Source: Myxococcota bacterium (GTDB lineage: Bacteria > Myxococcota_A > Polyangia > Polyangiales > Houyiibacteriaceae). Taken from it: a stretch of 53,148 bases of DNA. Location of the stretch: contig JAHDCI010000010.1 in the NCBI GenBank assembly GCA_020629955.1, positions 6,954 to 60,101 of the forward strand, in the 5' to 3' direction. The notes beneath the pieces were generated by a model that saw only the letters and a program-made list of their open reading frames with translations, did not search any database and was not told where the DNA came from. This document shows positions 44,791 to 53,148 of this stretch, in pieces (within the stretch, counting starts at the first letter, position 1; each line of letters starts with the position of its first letter). The translations under genes were made by a program, and so were the position numbers.

Positions 44791-46212
44791 TCAGTTGAAG
44801 CGACGGTAGGGGTCCTCTGAGGACATGGAACTCGACTGCATCGGGGTGCGACGGACCCGGAGGCGGTCCATTTCAACCGAGAGGTTCTCACCGCGCAACG
44901 TCACTGTCGTCGGTCGGAAACCCCGCTTCCGAAGCATTGCGACCTGGTCAGACGAGTGCTCCACGGTGAACGGCGTCATGCCAACCACTTCGTTGTCGAT
45001 GACGATCTCCACGCCCTCTGGGACGGTCTCGACCAAGGTCGAAACCGGTTCGGGAATGGAGTTTTCGTTGGATTCTGGCTCCTCCGTCGGAGCGATCGGG
45101 ACCGGGACGATGGGAGTTGTCTGCCGGGGAACGGGCTCCTGGAGAGCCACGGATTCGTCGCCGCGCATCAAGAAGCGTATTCCGAACGCCAGGAGCAAAA
45201 TCAAAATGCTCGCCGCGATCACACTCGGAATTAACCAGGGGCGCTTTCGATGTTCAACGCCGACTTTCCAGAACACCCCAGTTTTCGCTGGCTCATCGGA
45301 GTGGTCTTCCGGAACCGCCGTTTTGAGGGCGGCGATAAAGGCCTCCGCGTCCTTAAAGCGGTCGTCGGGATTCTTTTCCAGAGCGCGGAGAATGGCTCGG
45401 TTCAGGGCGTTTGGGATGAGTCGCGTCGGAGCTGCCCGAATGGGGGGTTCCGGCTTCTCTTGGATATGCTTTGACATCACCACGACCGCGTCCTGGTCCT
45501 CGAAAGGAGGCCGGCCGGTGACGAGCTGATAGAGAAGAACCCCAACGGAATAGAGATCGGAGCGAGCGTCTAACGCTTTTCCGCGGGCCTGCTCGGGCGA
45601 CATGTAGCGCGGCGTACCGAATACCGTGCCGGCTTGCGTCTCGAGCTGGTCAAAATCGTTCTCGCCTTCGAAGACCTTCGCAATGCCGAAATCGAGCACT
45701 TTGACGATGGGGGTGGCCTGACCATCCACGTTCGATAGAGAGATATTGTCCGGTTTGAGATCCCGGTGAATGATGCCTTTGGTGTGGGCTTCGTGGAGAG
45801 ACCCGAGAATCTGCGACCCGATCGCGACCACATCCTTCGAAGCGATGGCGCCCTCGCGCTTCAGCCGGTCCGTGACCAGCTCTCCTTCGAGAAGCTCCAT
45901 CGCGAGGTAAAGGACTCCTGAATCGGTCTGCCCGAAATCGAAAACGCGAACTGTATTGGGGTGAGCGAGTAGGCTCATCGCCTTCGCTTCACGGTGGAAG
46001 CGCGTGATCGTCTCCGGGTCCCAGCTGACTTCGTCCTTCAGGAGTTTGAGCGCAACCTTCCGTGCGAGTCCCTTCTGCTCCGCGCGATAGACAGTTCCCA
46101 TACCGCCGCTCGCGATCTTGCTTTCGATCACGTAGCGATCCGCAATCGTTTCACCGATCATCGGGTCGAGCACCTCAATGCTCTCCAGCTGCTCTGTTGC
46201 CGCCGAACTCAT
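44791..46212 (-). CDS. Transmembrane Ser/Thr protein kinase with short PEGA-like tail
   Basis: 473 residues from ATG 46212, preceded by GGGGA; earlier in-frame ATGs at 46233 and 46272 lack a site. Complete Hanks kinase domain (about 27-290): IASGGMGTVY, Lys56, IIHRDLKPDN (Asp151, Lys153, Asn156), DFG (174-176) and GTPRYMSPEQ. A single membrane helix lies at about 325-348. The outer part is short (about 125 residues): a Pro/Glu-rich stem, then one PEGA-like module (VETVPEGVEIVIDNEVVGMTP). It resembles the PknB-like kinases abundant in Myxococcota. It follows the MopE-like and TPR genes on the same strand after a 219-bp gap. Confidence 0.93.
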   Translation of the reverse strand: MSSAATEQLESIEVLDPMIGETIADRYVIESKIASGGMGTVYRAEQKGLARKVALKLLKDEVSWDPETITRFHREAKAMSLLAHPNTVRVFDFGQTDSGVLYLAMELLEGELVTDRLKREGAIASKDVVAIGSQILGSLHEAHTKGIIHRDLKPDNISLSNVDGQATPIVKVLDFGIAKVFEGENDFDQLETQAGTVFGTPRYMSPEQARGKALDARSDLYSVGVLLYQLVTGRPPFEDQDAVVVMSKHIQEKPEPPIRAAPTRLIPNALNRAILRALEKNPDDRFKDAEAFIAALKTAVPEDHSDEPAKTGVFWKVGVEHRKRPWLIPSVIAASILILLLAFGIRFLMRGDESVALQEPVPRQTTPIVPVPIAPTEEPESNENSIPEPVSTLVETVPEGVEIVIDNEVVGMTPFTVEHSSDQVAMLRKRGFRPTTVTLRGENLSVEMDRLRVRRTPMQSSSMSSEDPYRRFN

Positions 46213-46431
46213 CCGATCCCCATGTTTGAACATTGATGGCCCCGGCACAAGTCGACGGGACAATGGGATCAACGAAGAGACACGATTCGAAGGTTCTTAT
46301 CGCGTCGTGACGTTGGTCAATGTCTCGTAAAGATTATGCTTTTGTCGCTTTGAGGGTTCGAGAATGCTCTCGGCGAACGCGTGTTTTTTGCGCTTCGATA
46401 AGGATCGTAGACGCGCCCTTTTCGAAAGCCC

Positions 46432-48081
46432 CTAGCGCGAAACGGTTTCGCAATAGTTGATGAAGCGTCCAGTTCCTGCCGGCGTCGGTACGCACTCTTG
46501 GCTGCCCGGGCAATCTGCGGTGTTGCAGCAGAGCCGGTCGCAGTTTCCTGTGGTGCATCGGCCGCTCGCGCAGCTTTCTCCGCGCGAACACGCCTCCCCG
46601 CCACGTCGGTTTGACGTCTCGCGAGGCCGGCAGACGGATCCATAGCGGCCGCCGTCTCCGTAGAACCAGGACTGGCACGCTTCGGTCGAGGCGCAGTCGG
46701 CGTCGCTTCCGCAGCGTTCGAGACACTGTCCGGTCGGGCCACCGACGGCATCGCATAGGAAGTTGTCGCATTCTGAGAAACGCGTACACGGGGCCCCCGG
46801 CTCCTCGCCATCTGCGCTCGCCGAGTCACAGAGGGTAACAGCCACCCACCCATCGCTCGGGAGACCGGTGCACAGTTCTGAACCGCACGCGCTATCACGC
46901 GCACAGGGAGAACTACTGCATTCCATATCGCCCCTGGAGTTCACGATTAGACACAAACCCGAGCGGCAGTCTGCGTTGCTTTCGCAATCCCCTCCCTCAG
47001 CCGCGAGACCTGCGTTCGGTCGGCAAATCCGGTGATCGCTCTCTGGACGGCTCGGGTCGAGCGAGCAGGTCTCGCCGGAGCCGCAATCATCGGCCGAACA
47101 GCAGGCCGATGTGCACCATTTTGCATCGGCGAAGCCATCGCAGATCGACCCCTCGTCGCAGTTGAAGTGCTCGGAGCAGCTCTCGCCGCGTGCGCTCCGT
47201 GGAACACAAACCCGGCCGAGCTGAATGCTGCAACGGCGCCCGTCCGTGCAATCATCATCATCGTCGCAGCGACTATCGTTGATCTCACACTCACCGGTGT
47301 CGGGATTGCACGCTTGGTTGTCGGCGCACTCGACTGCCCCGTTTGTGCAACTCGGATCCTCGCAGGTGCCCCCGTTGCAAAGCTGCGCTCCCGGGCAGAG
47401 ATTGCCCTCGTCGATCTCGCCGTTGCAGTCGTTGTCGACGTTATCGCAGACCTCGGGCATGCCCTCGTCGACGGTGCCGTCGCAATCGTTATCAAAGCGG
47501 TCCCCACAAGTATCGCTCACGCCGGAGAGGCCTTCGTCGATCATGCCATCGCAATCGTCGTCGATTTCGTTACAGGCCTCTGCGCGGTCAATCCCGTTTT
47601 CATCGATTCGCCCGTCGCAATCGTCGTCCCGTCCGTTGCAGGTCTCCGGGATGTCGCCGGTCTCTTCGTCGACCCTACCGTCGCAGTCGTTGTCGAATTC
47701 GTCGCATTGCTCATCGAAGGTTCGAACGTCCTCGTCGATCTCGCCGTCGCAGTCGTTATCGCGGTCGTCGCAGCTCTCGAGAAGCGTGTCCAACCCTTCG
47801 TCAATGAAGGAATCGCAGTCGTCATCCACGCCATTGCATAGCTCGACGGCGTCCGGAAATTCGTCGACGTTTTTGTCGCAGTCGTCGTCGACACCGTTGC
47901 AGGTCTCCGCAGCGTTGGGGCACGCCTGACAGAGGGAATCGATGCACGAGAGCATCGGACCGCATGGGTCTCCTTCGTTGAGTTCCACGCTGGGGCCAAC
48001 ACAGCGAACGCGCTCGTTCGGGTCGGTAAGCGCGGAGCATCCGAAGACGAAAAACGCGAACAGCGTTGCGATGACCCTCAT
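46432..48081 (-). CDS. MopE-like multi-repeat Cys-rich lipoprotein
   Basis: 549 residues, ATG with GGAG upstream, overlapping the TPR gene stop (ATGA). Lipobox VFGC at residues 12-15. Residues about 55-230 carry eight tandem MopE-type repeats (C-x-x-x-D-D/N-D-C-D-x-x-x-D-E), each with two Cys and many Asp. The C-terminal half is Cys-rich with spaced CSxxFNCDEGSxC-like knots (GESCSEHFNCDEGSIC and GAPCTRFSECDNFLC), reminiscent of Cys-rich repeats of myxobacterial surface proteins. Probably a metal- or calcium-binding surface lipoprotein; actual ligand unknown. It has more repeats than the lipoprotein at 4796 and a different C-terminal domain. Confidence 0.85.
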   Translation of the reverse strand: MRVIATLFAFFVFGCSALTDPNERVRCVGPSVELNEGDPCGPMLSCIDSLCQACPNAAETCNGVDDDCDKNVDEFPDAVELCNGVDDDCDSFIDEGLDTLLESCDDRDNDCDGEIDEDVRTFDEQCDEFDNDCDGRVDEETGDIPETCNGRDDDCDGRIDENGIDRAEACNEIDDDCDGMIDEGLSGVSDTCGDRFDNDCDGTVDEGMPEVCDNVDNDCNGEIDEGNLCPGAQLCNGGTCEDPSCTNGAVECADNQACNPDTGECEINDSRCDDDDDCTDGRRCSIQLGRVCVPRSARGESCSEHFNCDEGSICDGFADAKWCTSACCSADDCGSGETCSLDPSRPESDHRICRPNAGLAAEGGDCESNADCRSGLCLIVNSRGDMECSSSPCARDSACGSELCTGLPSDGWVAVTLCDSASADGEEPGAPCTRFSECDNFLCDAVGGPTGQCLERCGSDADCASTEACQSWFYGDGGRYGSVCRPRETSNRRGGEACSRGESCASGRCTTGNCDRLCCNTADCPGSQECVPTPAGTGRFINYCETVSR

Positions 48082-49106
48082 AGCGAAACTCCGAAGTTTA
48101 GACCAAACGCGCTCGCGTTTCGCGAAGGGTTGATAAAGGGGGCAAGCGTGAACTCGCGTCTTTGCTCCGTTTCGTGAACCGTCGTTCGGAATCGAAGAAG
48201 GTAGAGGAGAAGCGCGCCAACGGCGGCGGTGGCGCCAAGTGAAAGGAAGATGTCCGAGAGCAGTGCTCGCCGGTTGGTCTGGTTTACGAGCGCTTCTTGA
48301 TTTTCAGCGGCGGAGGTGAAGGCGGCGTCGCACTCGGCGGGGGTCGCGTTCCAGTTGCATCGAAGGAGGGCCGGCGTGTTGCGGGTCTCCGAATCTGAGC
48401 TGAGCGCCAGGGCGCCCGCGATTCCGCCCGAGATCAGAAGCGCGGCGCTCGCGCCCGCGGTGATCCAGAAGGGCAAGTCGGCGACTCCACGTTCGCGAGT
48501 GATCACGCGCTCCGTGAGAATTTCGAGCGGAGGCGCGCTTCGGCGTTCCGCCTGAGCTCGAAGGTTCAAATACGCGCGCGCGCCGTTGAGCCGGCTAAGG
48601 GTGGCTTCGGCCTCCGCTCGCTGCTCTCGGTCCTCTTGCGGAATACTATTTCGGTACAGCGTCCCGTACTCGATCGCGCGATCGAGTTCTCCCATGAGTT
48701 CGTAAACACGGGCGAGATTAAAGAGCAGCGTTGGCGACTGTGGGTCCAGTTGATGGGCTCTCTCGAGTGCTTCGGCCGCATGCTCGTACGAACCATTTGA
48801 GTAGTGCTCCGCTGCTTGGTCGAAGAGACGAACCGCTTCTTGGCGTTCCTCGTCCGTAGGCTCAGCGTCGGAGTCGACCACTGCAGGACGCATGGGTTCG
48901 GCGGGCAGTGGAGCCTCCTCCGCGGTCGTCGCCGGAGCCTCTTCAACCTCGCTCTCGATTGGAGCGGGATCTGCGGGTGGGCTCGATTCGGGGAGGGGGT
49001 CCGGAGCGGTTTCGGCCGCAATCTCCGATTCCTGAGCCGCCGCAAGATTGGCGCTTACGAACACGCAAAGCGCGACGATTCGGCAGAGCTGGGCAGTAGA
49101 GCGCAT
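48078..49106 (-). CDS. TPR protein with signal peptide and two C-terminal membrane helices
   Basis: 342 residues. Signal peptide (cleavage near ANLAAAQ-ES), then a Pro/Glu/Ala linker (25-85) and two or three TPR units (about 88-165: AVRLFDQAAEHYSNGSYEHAAEALERA and LLFNLARVYELMGELDRAIEY as shorter pieces). Two hydrophobic helices follow (near 215-235 and 285-305), with a Cys-bearing loop between them. This layout recurs beside PEGA kinases and MopE-like genes in myxobacteria, where its job is unclear. First gene of the set, coupled to the MopE-like gene by ATGA. Confidence 0.75.
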   Translation of the reverse strand: MRSTAQLCRIVALCVFVSANLAAAQESEIAAETAPDPLPESSPPADPAPIESEVEEAPATTAEEAPLPAEPMRPAVVDSDAEPTDEERQEAVRLFDQAAEHYSNGSYEHAAEALERAHQLDPQSPTLLFNLARVYELMGELDRAIEYGTLYRNSIPQEDREQRAEAEATLSRLNGARAYLNLRAQAERRSAPPLEILTERVITRERGVADLPFWITAGASAALLISGGIAGALALSSDSETRNTPALLRCNWNATPAECDAAFTSAAENQEALVNQTNRRALLSDIFLSLGATAAVGALLLYLLRFRTTVHETEQRREFTLAPFINPSRNASAFGLNFGVSL

Positions 49107-49277
49107 AGGCTTGATTCTCAGAGTAACAGAGTGGCGGGCGGTTGAGGCGATGCGAACGACTGGCGAAGTTTTTCGGCGATCGTATGGCCAAGAAGTGAAT
49201 AGCCCGGGACCGATAACGGATCTGCGCGCCGTGTGCCAATCGGGACACGTGGTTTTTTGCGTCTTACGAGGGCTACG

Positions 49278-50243
49278 ATGAGCCGGAGGAGCCTCGGCCT
49301 GAGCGTGGGATTTGGTCTTGCCCTGGCGCTCTTGCTCGGAATTTCCGTCGCTACGGGGCAGGCCGAGAGCCGCGTAGAGATCGTGGAACTGCGTGCGATT
49401 CGTGCGATTGCAGCGGCGCTATCCGGAGCCAGCCTCGCGGTTGGCGGGGTGTTGGCGCAGGGACTGTTCCGAAATCCGCTCGCGAGCCCTTCGATCCTGG
49501 GAACGACCGCCGGTGCGACTCTGGGCGCGCAGCTCGCGATCTGGGCGACGGGTCTCGGGGTGTTGCAGCTGGCAGAACCTGAGCTCGCTTCCACCTTTGG
49601 GGCACTGGCGGGAGCCGCGGCGTCGCTCGCGGTCCTGCTCGCGCTCTTTGGGCTCGGCGGAGACCTTATCGCCCTGCTTCTGACAGGATTTGTCCTCTCG
49701 GCGTTTTTTCTAAGCTTCGGCGGTTTGCTGATCGCGACGCATCACGACCGATGGGAGATGGGACGCGCCATCGCCGCCTTTTCCTTAGGGAGTGTCGGCG
49801 GCGCAGGTCGAAATCACCTTTGGATGGCGATCCCCTGGGCGCTCGCGGGCACGGCGGGAGCGGCATGGCTCTCGAAGCCACTCGACGTCATGCTCAGCGG
49901 GGAAGCGGAAGCTCGCTCGCTCGGAGTGGATGTTCGGCGGGTTCGACGATGGAGTGTCGTGTGGATCAGCGCGCTCGTCGCTTCCGCCGTGACGCTCGGC
50001 GGCAATATCGCGTTTGTCGGCTTGGTCGTGCCGCACATCGTTCGGCGTATTCTCGGGCCCTCGCATGGAAGTCTCTGGTTTCCCTCCGCCGCCCTCGGTG
50101 CGACCTTCGTTGTTGGCTGCGACCTCCTTGCGCGATCTTTGCCGAGCACGGGCGAGGTTCCCCTGGGCGTGATCACCGGACTCATCGGCGCTCCCGTGTT
50201 TCTCATGCTTCTCCACAAGGAGAGAGGAGGCTTCGATGTCTGA
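49278..50243 (+). CDS. FecCD/BtuC-type ABC transporter permease
   Basis: 321 residues from ATG 49278 (GAGGG seven bases upstream). About ten hydrophobic helices, with family signatures LRAIRAIAAALSGASLAVGGVLAQ, the turn NPLASPSILGTTAGA, and VAFVGLVVPHIVRRILG-like residues in the coupling region (FVGLVVPHIVRR). The family imports iron-siderophores, haem or vitamin B12 across the inner membrane. First gene of a three-gene transporter unit, with an 8-bp overlap into the ATPase gene. The ligand cannot be told from the permease. Confidence 0.9.
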   Translation: MSRRSLGLSVGFGLALALLLGISVATGQAESRVEIVELRAIRAIAAALSGASLAVGGVLAQGLFRNPLASPSILGTTAGATLGAQLAIWATGLGVLQLAEPELASTFGALAGAAASLAVLLALFGLGGDLIALLLTGFVLSAFFLSFGGLLIATHHDRWEMGRAIAAFSLGSVGGAGRNHLWMAIPWALAGTAGAAWLSKPLDVMLSGEAEARSLGVDVRRVRRWSVVWISALVASAVTLGGNIAFVGLVVPHIVRRILGPSHGSLWFPSAALGATFVVGCDLLARSLPSTGEVPLGVITGLIGAPVFLMLLHKERGGFDV

Positions 50244-50988
50244 GCTTCTCGAGATCGAAGCGCTGAGCGTGCGGACGAAGGCACACGGCATCCTCCAGGA
50301 CTTTTCGCTTCGGATGAAACCGGGCGAAGTCCATGCGCTGCTTGGACCGAACGGTGCGGGGAAGAGCACCGCGATTCGCGCAGCGCTCGCCATCGTCCCG
50401 AGTCATCTGCGCGTCGATGGACAAATGGTCATCGGCAACAAGCAGTATCTCGACCTCGCTCCGAGAGCACGGGCTCAGACGGTGGCGTACGTACCGCAGC
50501 GATCCGCTCTCCGGGCGCCGCTTCTCGTTCGAGAAGTCGTGGGGCATGGGGCGGAACTTAATCCCGCGCCGAACAAAGCGCTCGATGCGCTTCGAAAAGT
50601 GGATGCATTCGAGCTTGCGGACCGACGCTTCACGGAGCTGTCGCTTGGACAACAGCAGCGTGTTCTTGTCGCTCGCGCGCTTGCGACCGGAGCGAAATGG
50701 TTATTCCTCGATGAGCCGACCGCCTCCTTGGATATCGCGCACGCGCTTCGCATTCACGCGTTGGTTACAGAACTCTCCCGCGACGGTTTTGGTGTTTTGA
50801 TGGCGATGCATGACCTCGCTGCGGTCGGAAGCGTTGCGACCCACGCGAGCCTATTGCGGGAGGGCAGACTTGTCGCCCAGGGTGATGTCGACACGGTCCT
50901 GAGCGACACGCAGATTCGAGACGTGTTTCGCGTTCAACGCGTGGGTCCTCTTTCGCCGGCCTTCCGACTGGTCGAGGAGAGCGAATGA
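50236..50988 (+). CDS. ABC transporter ATP-binding protein, FepC/BtuD type
   Basis: 250 residues, normal length. Walker A LLGPNGAGKST (37-44), Q-loop in VAYVPQRS, signature LSLGQQQRV, Walker B WLFLDEPTASLD and switch His in MAMHDLAAVG. It energises uptake by the permease encoded just upstream. Overlaps of 8 bp with the permease gene and 4 bp with the binding-protein gene show tight co-translation. Confidence 0.94.
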   Translation: MSELLEIEALSVRTKAHGILQDFSLRMKPGEVHALLGPNGAGKSTAIRAALAIVPSHLRVDGQMVIGNKQYLDLAPRARAQTVAYVPQRSALRAPLLVREVVGHGAELNPAPNKALDALRKVDAFELADRRFTELSLGQQQRVLVARALATGAKWLFLDEPTASLDIAHALRIHALVTELSRDGFGVLMAMHDLAAVGSVATHASLLREGRLVAQGDVDTVLSDTQIRDVFRVQRVGPLSPAFRLVEESE

Positions 50989-51893
50989 ACTCGCTCGACG
51001 TTCGACACGGCGGGCTATTGACCCTGGCCGTCCTGGTTGCGTCGGGGGTCGCGATGAATTTGCCGAGCCGCGCAGAAGAGAGCTTCGAAGACCTCGGCTC
51101 TGCAGCCGAGCGGCGATCGAATGTCGATGACGACCATCCTTCGCGAATCGTGAGTACCTCGCCCGTGATCGACGGGTTGTTGCTGGAGCTCTGTGAACCG
51201 AGTCGGATCGCGGCCGTGACCACGTACTCTCAAAGCGCGGGTTTTGCTTCGCACCGCTTCGCTGGGTTTCCTGGACTCGCCTCCCTCGACGATGTTGAGG
51301 CGGTTGCGGCGCTTCGCCCGGATCTCGTTTTGGTCTCGAACGTTTCCGATATTCGGCGGGTCGAACGTCTTCGAGATGCCGGCCTTCGCGTCGCGGACGT
51401 GGGAGCACCCGCCGGCATCGAGGCGCTCTATCGCACCCTCGAGCGAGTGGGGGCCGCGGTAGGCGAAGAAGAGCGCGCGGCGACGCTGCAGAACTTCCTG
51501 CGCGCGCGCGAGCAAAGCTGGACCCCGCGATTGCATGGGGGAAGGGCGCTTTTTGTCGCCCGCTTTGGTGGCAACTATTTCGGGGGAGGCATCGGCTCGT
51601 CACAACACGATGTTCTCGTCGGTGCCGGGTTCATCGATATCGCCGCGGAGGCGCGAATCGAGGGATATCCGTCCTACCCCCTCGAGCGAATCATCGCCCT
51701 TTCGCCGGAGTGGCTTCTCACCGAGGCTGGCGCAGAAAGGCGCCTGTGTGAGTCATTGCAATCCACCCCCGCGTGTCAGACCGGCCAGGTTCTCGGGATC
51801 TCTCAAGAAATGCTCGGTGACGCAGGCCTAGGAATCTTCGACGCCGCGGACGATTTGTATCGGAAATTTCTGGAGCGGCAGGATTCGGAGTAA
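50985..51893 (+). CDS. Periplasmic substrate-binding protein, BtuF/FepB-like
   Basis: 302 residues. The N-terminus (about 1-30) has a hydrophobic stretch that fits a signal peptide, though without a lipobox. RIVSTSPVIDGLLLELCEPSRIAAVTTYS at residues about 45-75 is the usual opening of this fold; LDDVEAVAALRPDLVLVS is the second hallmark. A long helix joins the two lobes (TLERVGAAVGEEERAATL). The family binds cobalamin or ferric chelates. The nearby absence of a cobalamin riboswitch leaves the ligand undecided. Third gene of the transporter unit. Confidence 0.85.
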   Translation: MNSLDVRHGGLLTLAVLVASGVAMNLPSRAEESFEDLGSAAERRSNVDDDHPSRIVSTSPVIDGLLLELCEPSRIAAVTTYSQSAGFASHRFAGFPGLASLDDVEAVAALRPDLVLVSNVSDIRRVERLRDAGLRVADVGAPAGIEALYRTLERVGAAVGEEERAATLQNFLRAREQSWTPRLHGGRALFVARFGGNYFGGGIGSSQHDVLVGAGFIDIAAEARIEGYPSYPLERIIALSPEWLLTEAGAERRLCESLQSTPACQTGQVLGISQEMLGDAGLGIFDAADDLYRKFLERQDSE

Positions 51894-51934
51894 TTTCGCG
51901 GGCGAATGGCCGATAACGACGCTATACGCCGTTT

Positions 51935-53131
51935 GTGCCTGAACGAACTCAGCTGAACGACGAAGCCCTTGTGGAGCGTGGCCAAGCCCGCGCAGAACTC
52001 CACCGGCTTTTGCGAGAGAAGCGCGTCGTGGTGACTGCCGGAAGTGGCGGCGTCGGGAAAACAACGACCGCTGCCGCTCTCGCGATGCAGGCCGCGATGG
52101 AGGGCAAGAAAGTCCTCTGCATGACGATCGACCCCGCGCGCCGACTCGCGAACAGCCTCGGTCTTTCCGAGATGACGCTCGACAAGCAGACCGTGCCCGC
52201 GGAGCTTTTCGCAGCCCAAGGGCTCGAGCTGAAAGGCGAACTCTGCGCGATGATGGTCGATACGAAACGAACGTTTGACGAACTTGTCGAGCAGCACGCG
52301 AGCACCCCGGAGCGCCGCGACCAAATTCTCGAAAACCCGATCTACAAGTTCATGGCGGAATCGATGGCCGGTACGCAGGAGTACATGGCCATGGAGAAAC
52401 TCCACGCTGTTCGGCAGGATTCGTACTGGGACCTAATCCTCCTCGACACGCCACCGACCGCGAACGCGCTCGATTTCCTCGAAGCGCCCGAGCGAATGGT
52501 TGGGGCGGTAGATTCCCCTGCGATGCGTTGGTTTATCGAGGCGTTCCAGGGCGCGGGCAAGTTCTCGCTGGGAATGCTTGGCAAAGGAGCCGGCATGCTT
52601 CTTCGCGCTGTTGGGAAATTTACTGGCAAGCAGTTGCTCGAGGAGATTGCCGCGTTTTTGGTTGGCATTCAGGACCTTTTCGGCGGCTTTCGGGAGCGCG
52701 CCAGCGAAGTTTCGGGAGCGCTTCGAAGCGATGATGTCGCGTTCGTGCTCGTCACCAGCCCGGCGCCCGCCGCGGTGGATGAAGCCCTCTTTTTCTCCGA
52801 GAAGCTGAGCGAAGCCGACATGAAGCTTGGGGCCGTTGTGATCAACGGCGTTCATGAGGCGCCGGCGGCGATTCGACCCACCGATGCCCTCGCGGCTGAG
52901 CTGGGTCCTCATTTCCCAGGACATGACGCGAAGAAACTCTTACAGGCGATGCACCAGTCGCTCGAAGATGAACGCGTGCGCGGCCTCTCGGATCGAAACG
53001 AAGCAAGCCGGCTCCATGGCGCGGTCGGTTCAAGCACTCCAGTGGTTGAGGTCCCAGAACTCGAGACCGACGTTCATGACCTTCGAACGCTTTCGATGAT
53101 TGCGAGCCATTTGGTGAACGCGTCGGTCTAG
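51935..53131 (+). CDS. ArsA/GET3-family ATPase
   Basis: 398 residues, GTG start. Deviant Walker A TAGSGGVGKTTTAAALA (36-43), then TIDPARRLANSLG (the A-loop of ArsA), ILLDTPPTANALDFLEAP as the switch II region and FVLVTSPAPAAVDEALFF near the end. It is a single ArsA unit, not the duplicated form of arsenite pumps, and lacks ArsB or ArsR neighbours, so arsenite export is unlikely. Single ArsA-like proteins in Deltaproteobacteria and Actinobacteria are of unclear role; relatives in eukaryotes target tail-anchored proteins. It lies 41 bp after the transporter unit on the same strand and ends 17 bp before the window edge. Confidence 0.88.
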   Translation: MPERTQLNDEALVERGQARAELHRLLREKRVVVTAGSGGVGKTTTAAALAMQAAMEGKKVLCMTIDPARRLANSLGLSEMTLDKQTVPAELFAAQGLELKGELCAMMVDTKRTFDELVEQHASTPERRDQILENPIYKFMAESMAGTQEYMAMEKLHAVRQDSYWDLILLDTPPTANALDFLEAPERMVGAVDSPAMRWFIEAFQGAGKFSLGMLGKGAGMLLRAVGKFTGKQLLEEIAAFLVGIQDLFGGFRERASEVSGALRSDDVAFVLVTSPAPAAVDEALFFSEKLSEADMKLGAVVINGVHEAPAAIRPTDALAAELGPHFPGHDAKKLLQAMHQSLEDERVRGLSDRNEASRLHGAVGSSTPVVEVPELETDVHDLRTLSMIASHLVNASV

Positions 53132-53148
53132 TGCGTGGTTCACATCGC

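Noticed and set aside
49107-49277. Cobalamin riboswitch before the Btu/Fec-type operon
   Set aside because: Looked for the B12 box and its paired core; only scattered partial matches (for example agcccggga) were found, not enough to support it.
51935-53131. Arsenite resistance operon
   Set aside because: Only a single-unit ArsA-like ATPase is present; arsB, arsR, arsC and arsD are absent nearby.

Overview
The window is GC-rich, densely coded bacterial chromosome. Several features point to the myxobacterial or bradymonad side of the former Deltaproteobacteria: two membrane-anchored Ser/Thr protein kinases (the first with clear PEGA-like repeats), two MopE-like Cys/Asp repeat lipoproteins, many lipoproteins whose mature end begins C-G-D-D, a bactofilin and long operons with 4-base stop/start overlaps. 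This placement is inferred from gene content, not from a marker-gene comparison. No rRNA, tRNA, CRISPR, phage or intact transposase gene was seen.

Layout. 1-107: a 23-bp tandem repeat cut by the window edge. 201-4606 (-): a two-gene surface polysaccharide unit (CapD/WbpM-type dehydratase, then an O-antigen ligase/polymerase-like membrane protein). 4796-10842 (+): MopE-like lipoprotein, PEGA kinase, terminator, S37-type peptidase lipoprotein. 10858-15361 (-): M19 dipeptidase, DUF1801 protein, large secreted endo/exonuclease/phosphatase-family protein. 15747-19220 (+): tightly overlapping trio of a permuted ATP-grasp-like protein, an aspartoacylase/AstE-type M14 hydrolase and a GshB-like ATP-grasp ligase. 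19317-28581 (+): three consecutive, overlapping ClpB-like AAA+ genes. 28689-34112 (-): heparanase-like lipoprotein, quinone oxidoreductase, two membrane or envelope proteins of unknown role. 34253-39495 (+): mutL, miaA, an Asp-rich outer-membrane-type protein and a bactofilin. 39545-44443 (-): class I aldolase, hybrid sensor protein, RsmC-like methyltransferase, alpha/beta hydrolase. 44791-49106 (-): TPR protein, MopE-like lipoprotein, second Ser/Thr kinase. 49278-53131 (+): BtuCDF/FecBCD-type ABC transporter and an ArsA-family ATPase.

Most interesting. The three AAA+ genes look like one machine. All share an unfamiliar N-terminal domain in place of the Clp N-domain, a degenerate first AAA+ domain and an intact second one, yet all three lack the normal GYVG pore loop in the second domain. 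The first two carry C-terminal tails resembling class I peptide release factors (PCRF-like) without the catalytic GGQ segment. The peptide-ligase/hydrolase trio lies immediately upstream on the same strand, so the six genes may act together. This is a hypothesis from layout and by-eye motifs.

A second notable item is a ~165-bp interspersed repeat with imperfect terminal inverted repeats, present twice (37134-37297 and 44619-44783) in otherwise gene-free gaps. It resembles a MITE or a structured-RNA repeat and belongs to no family I recognise.
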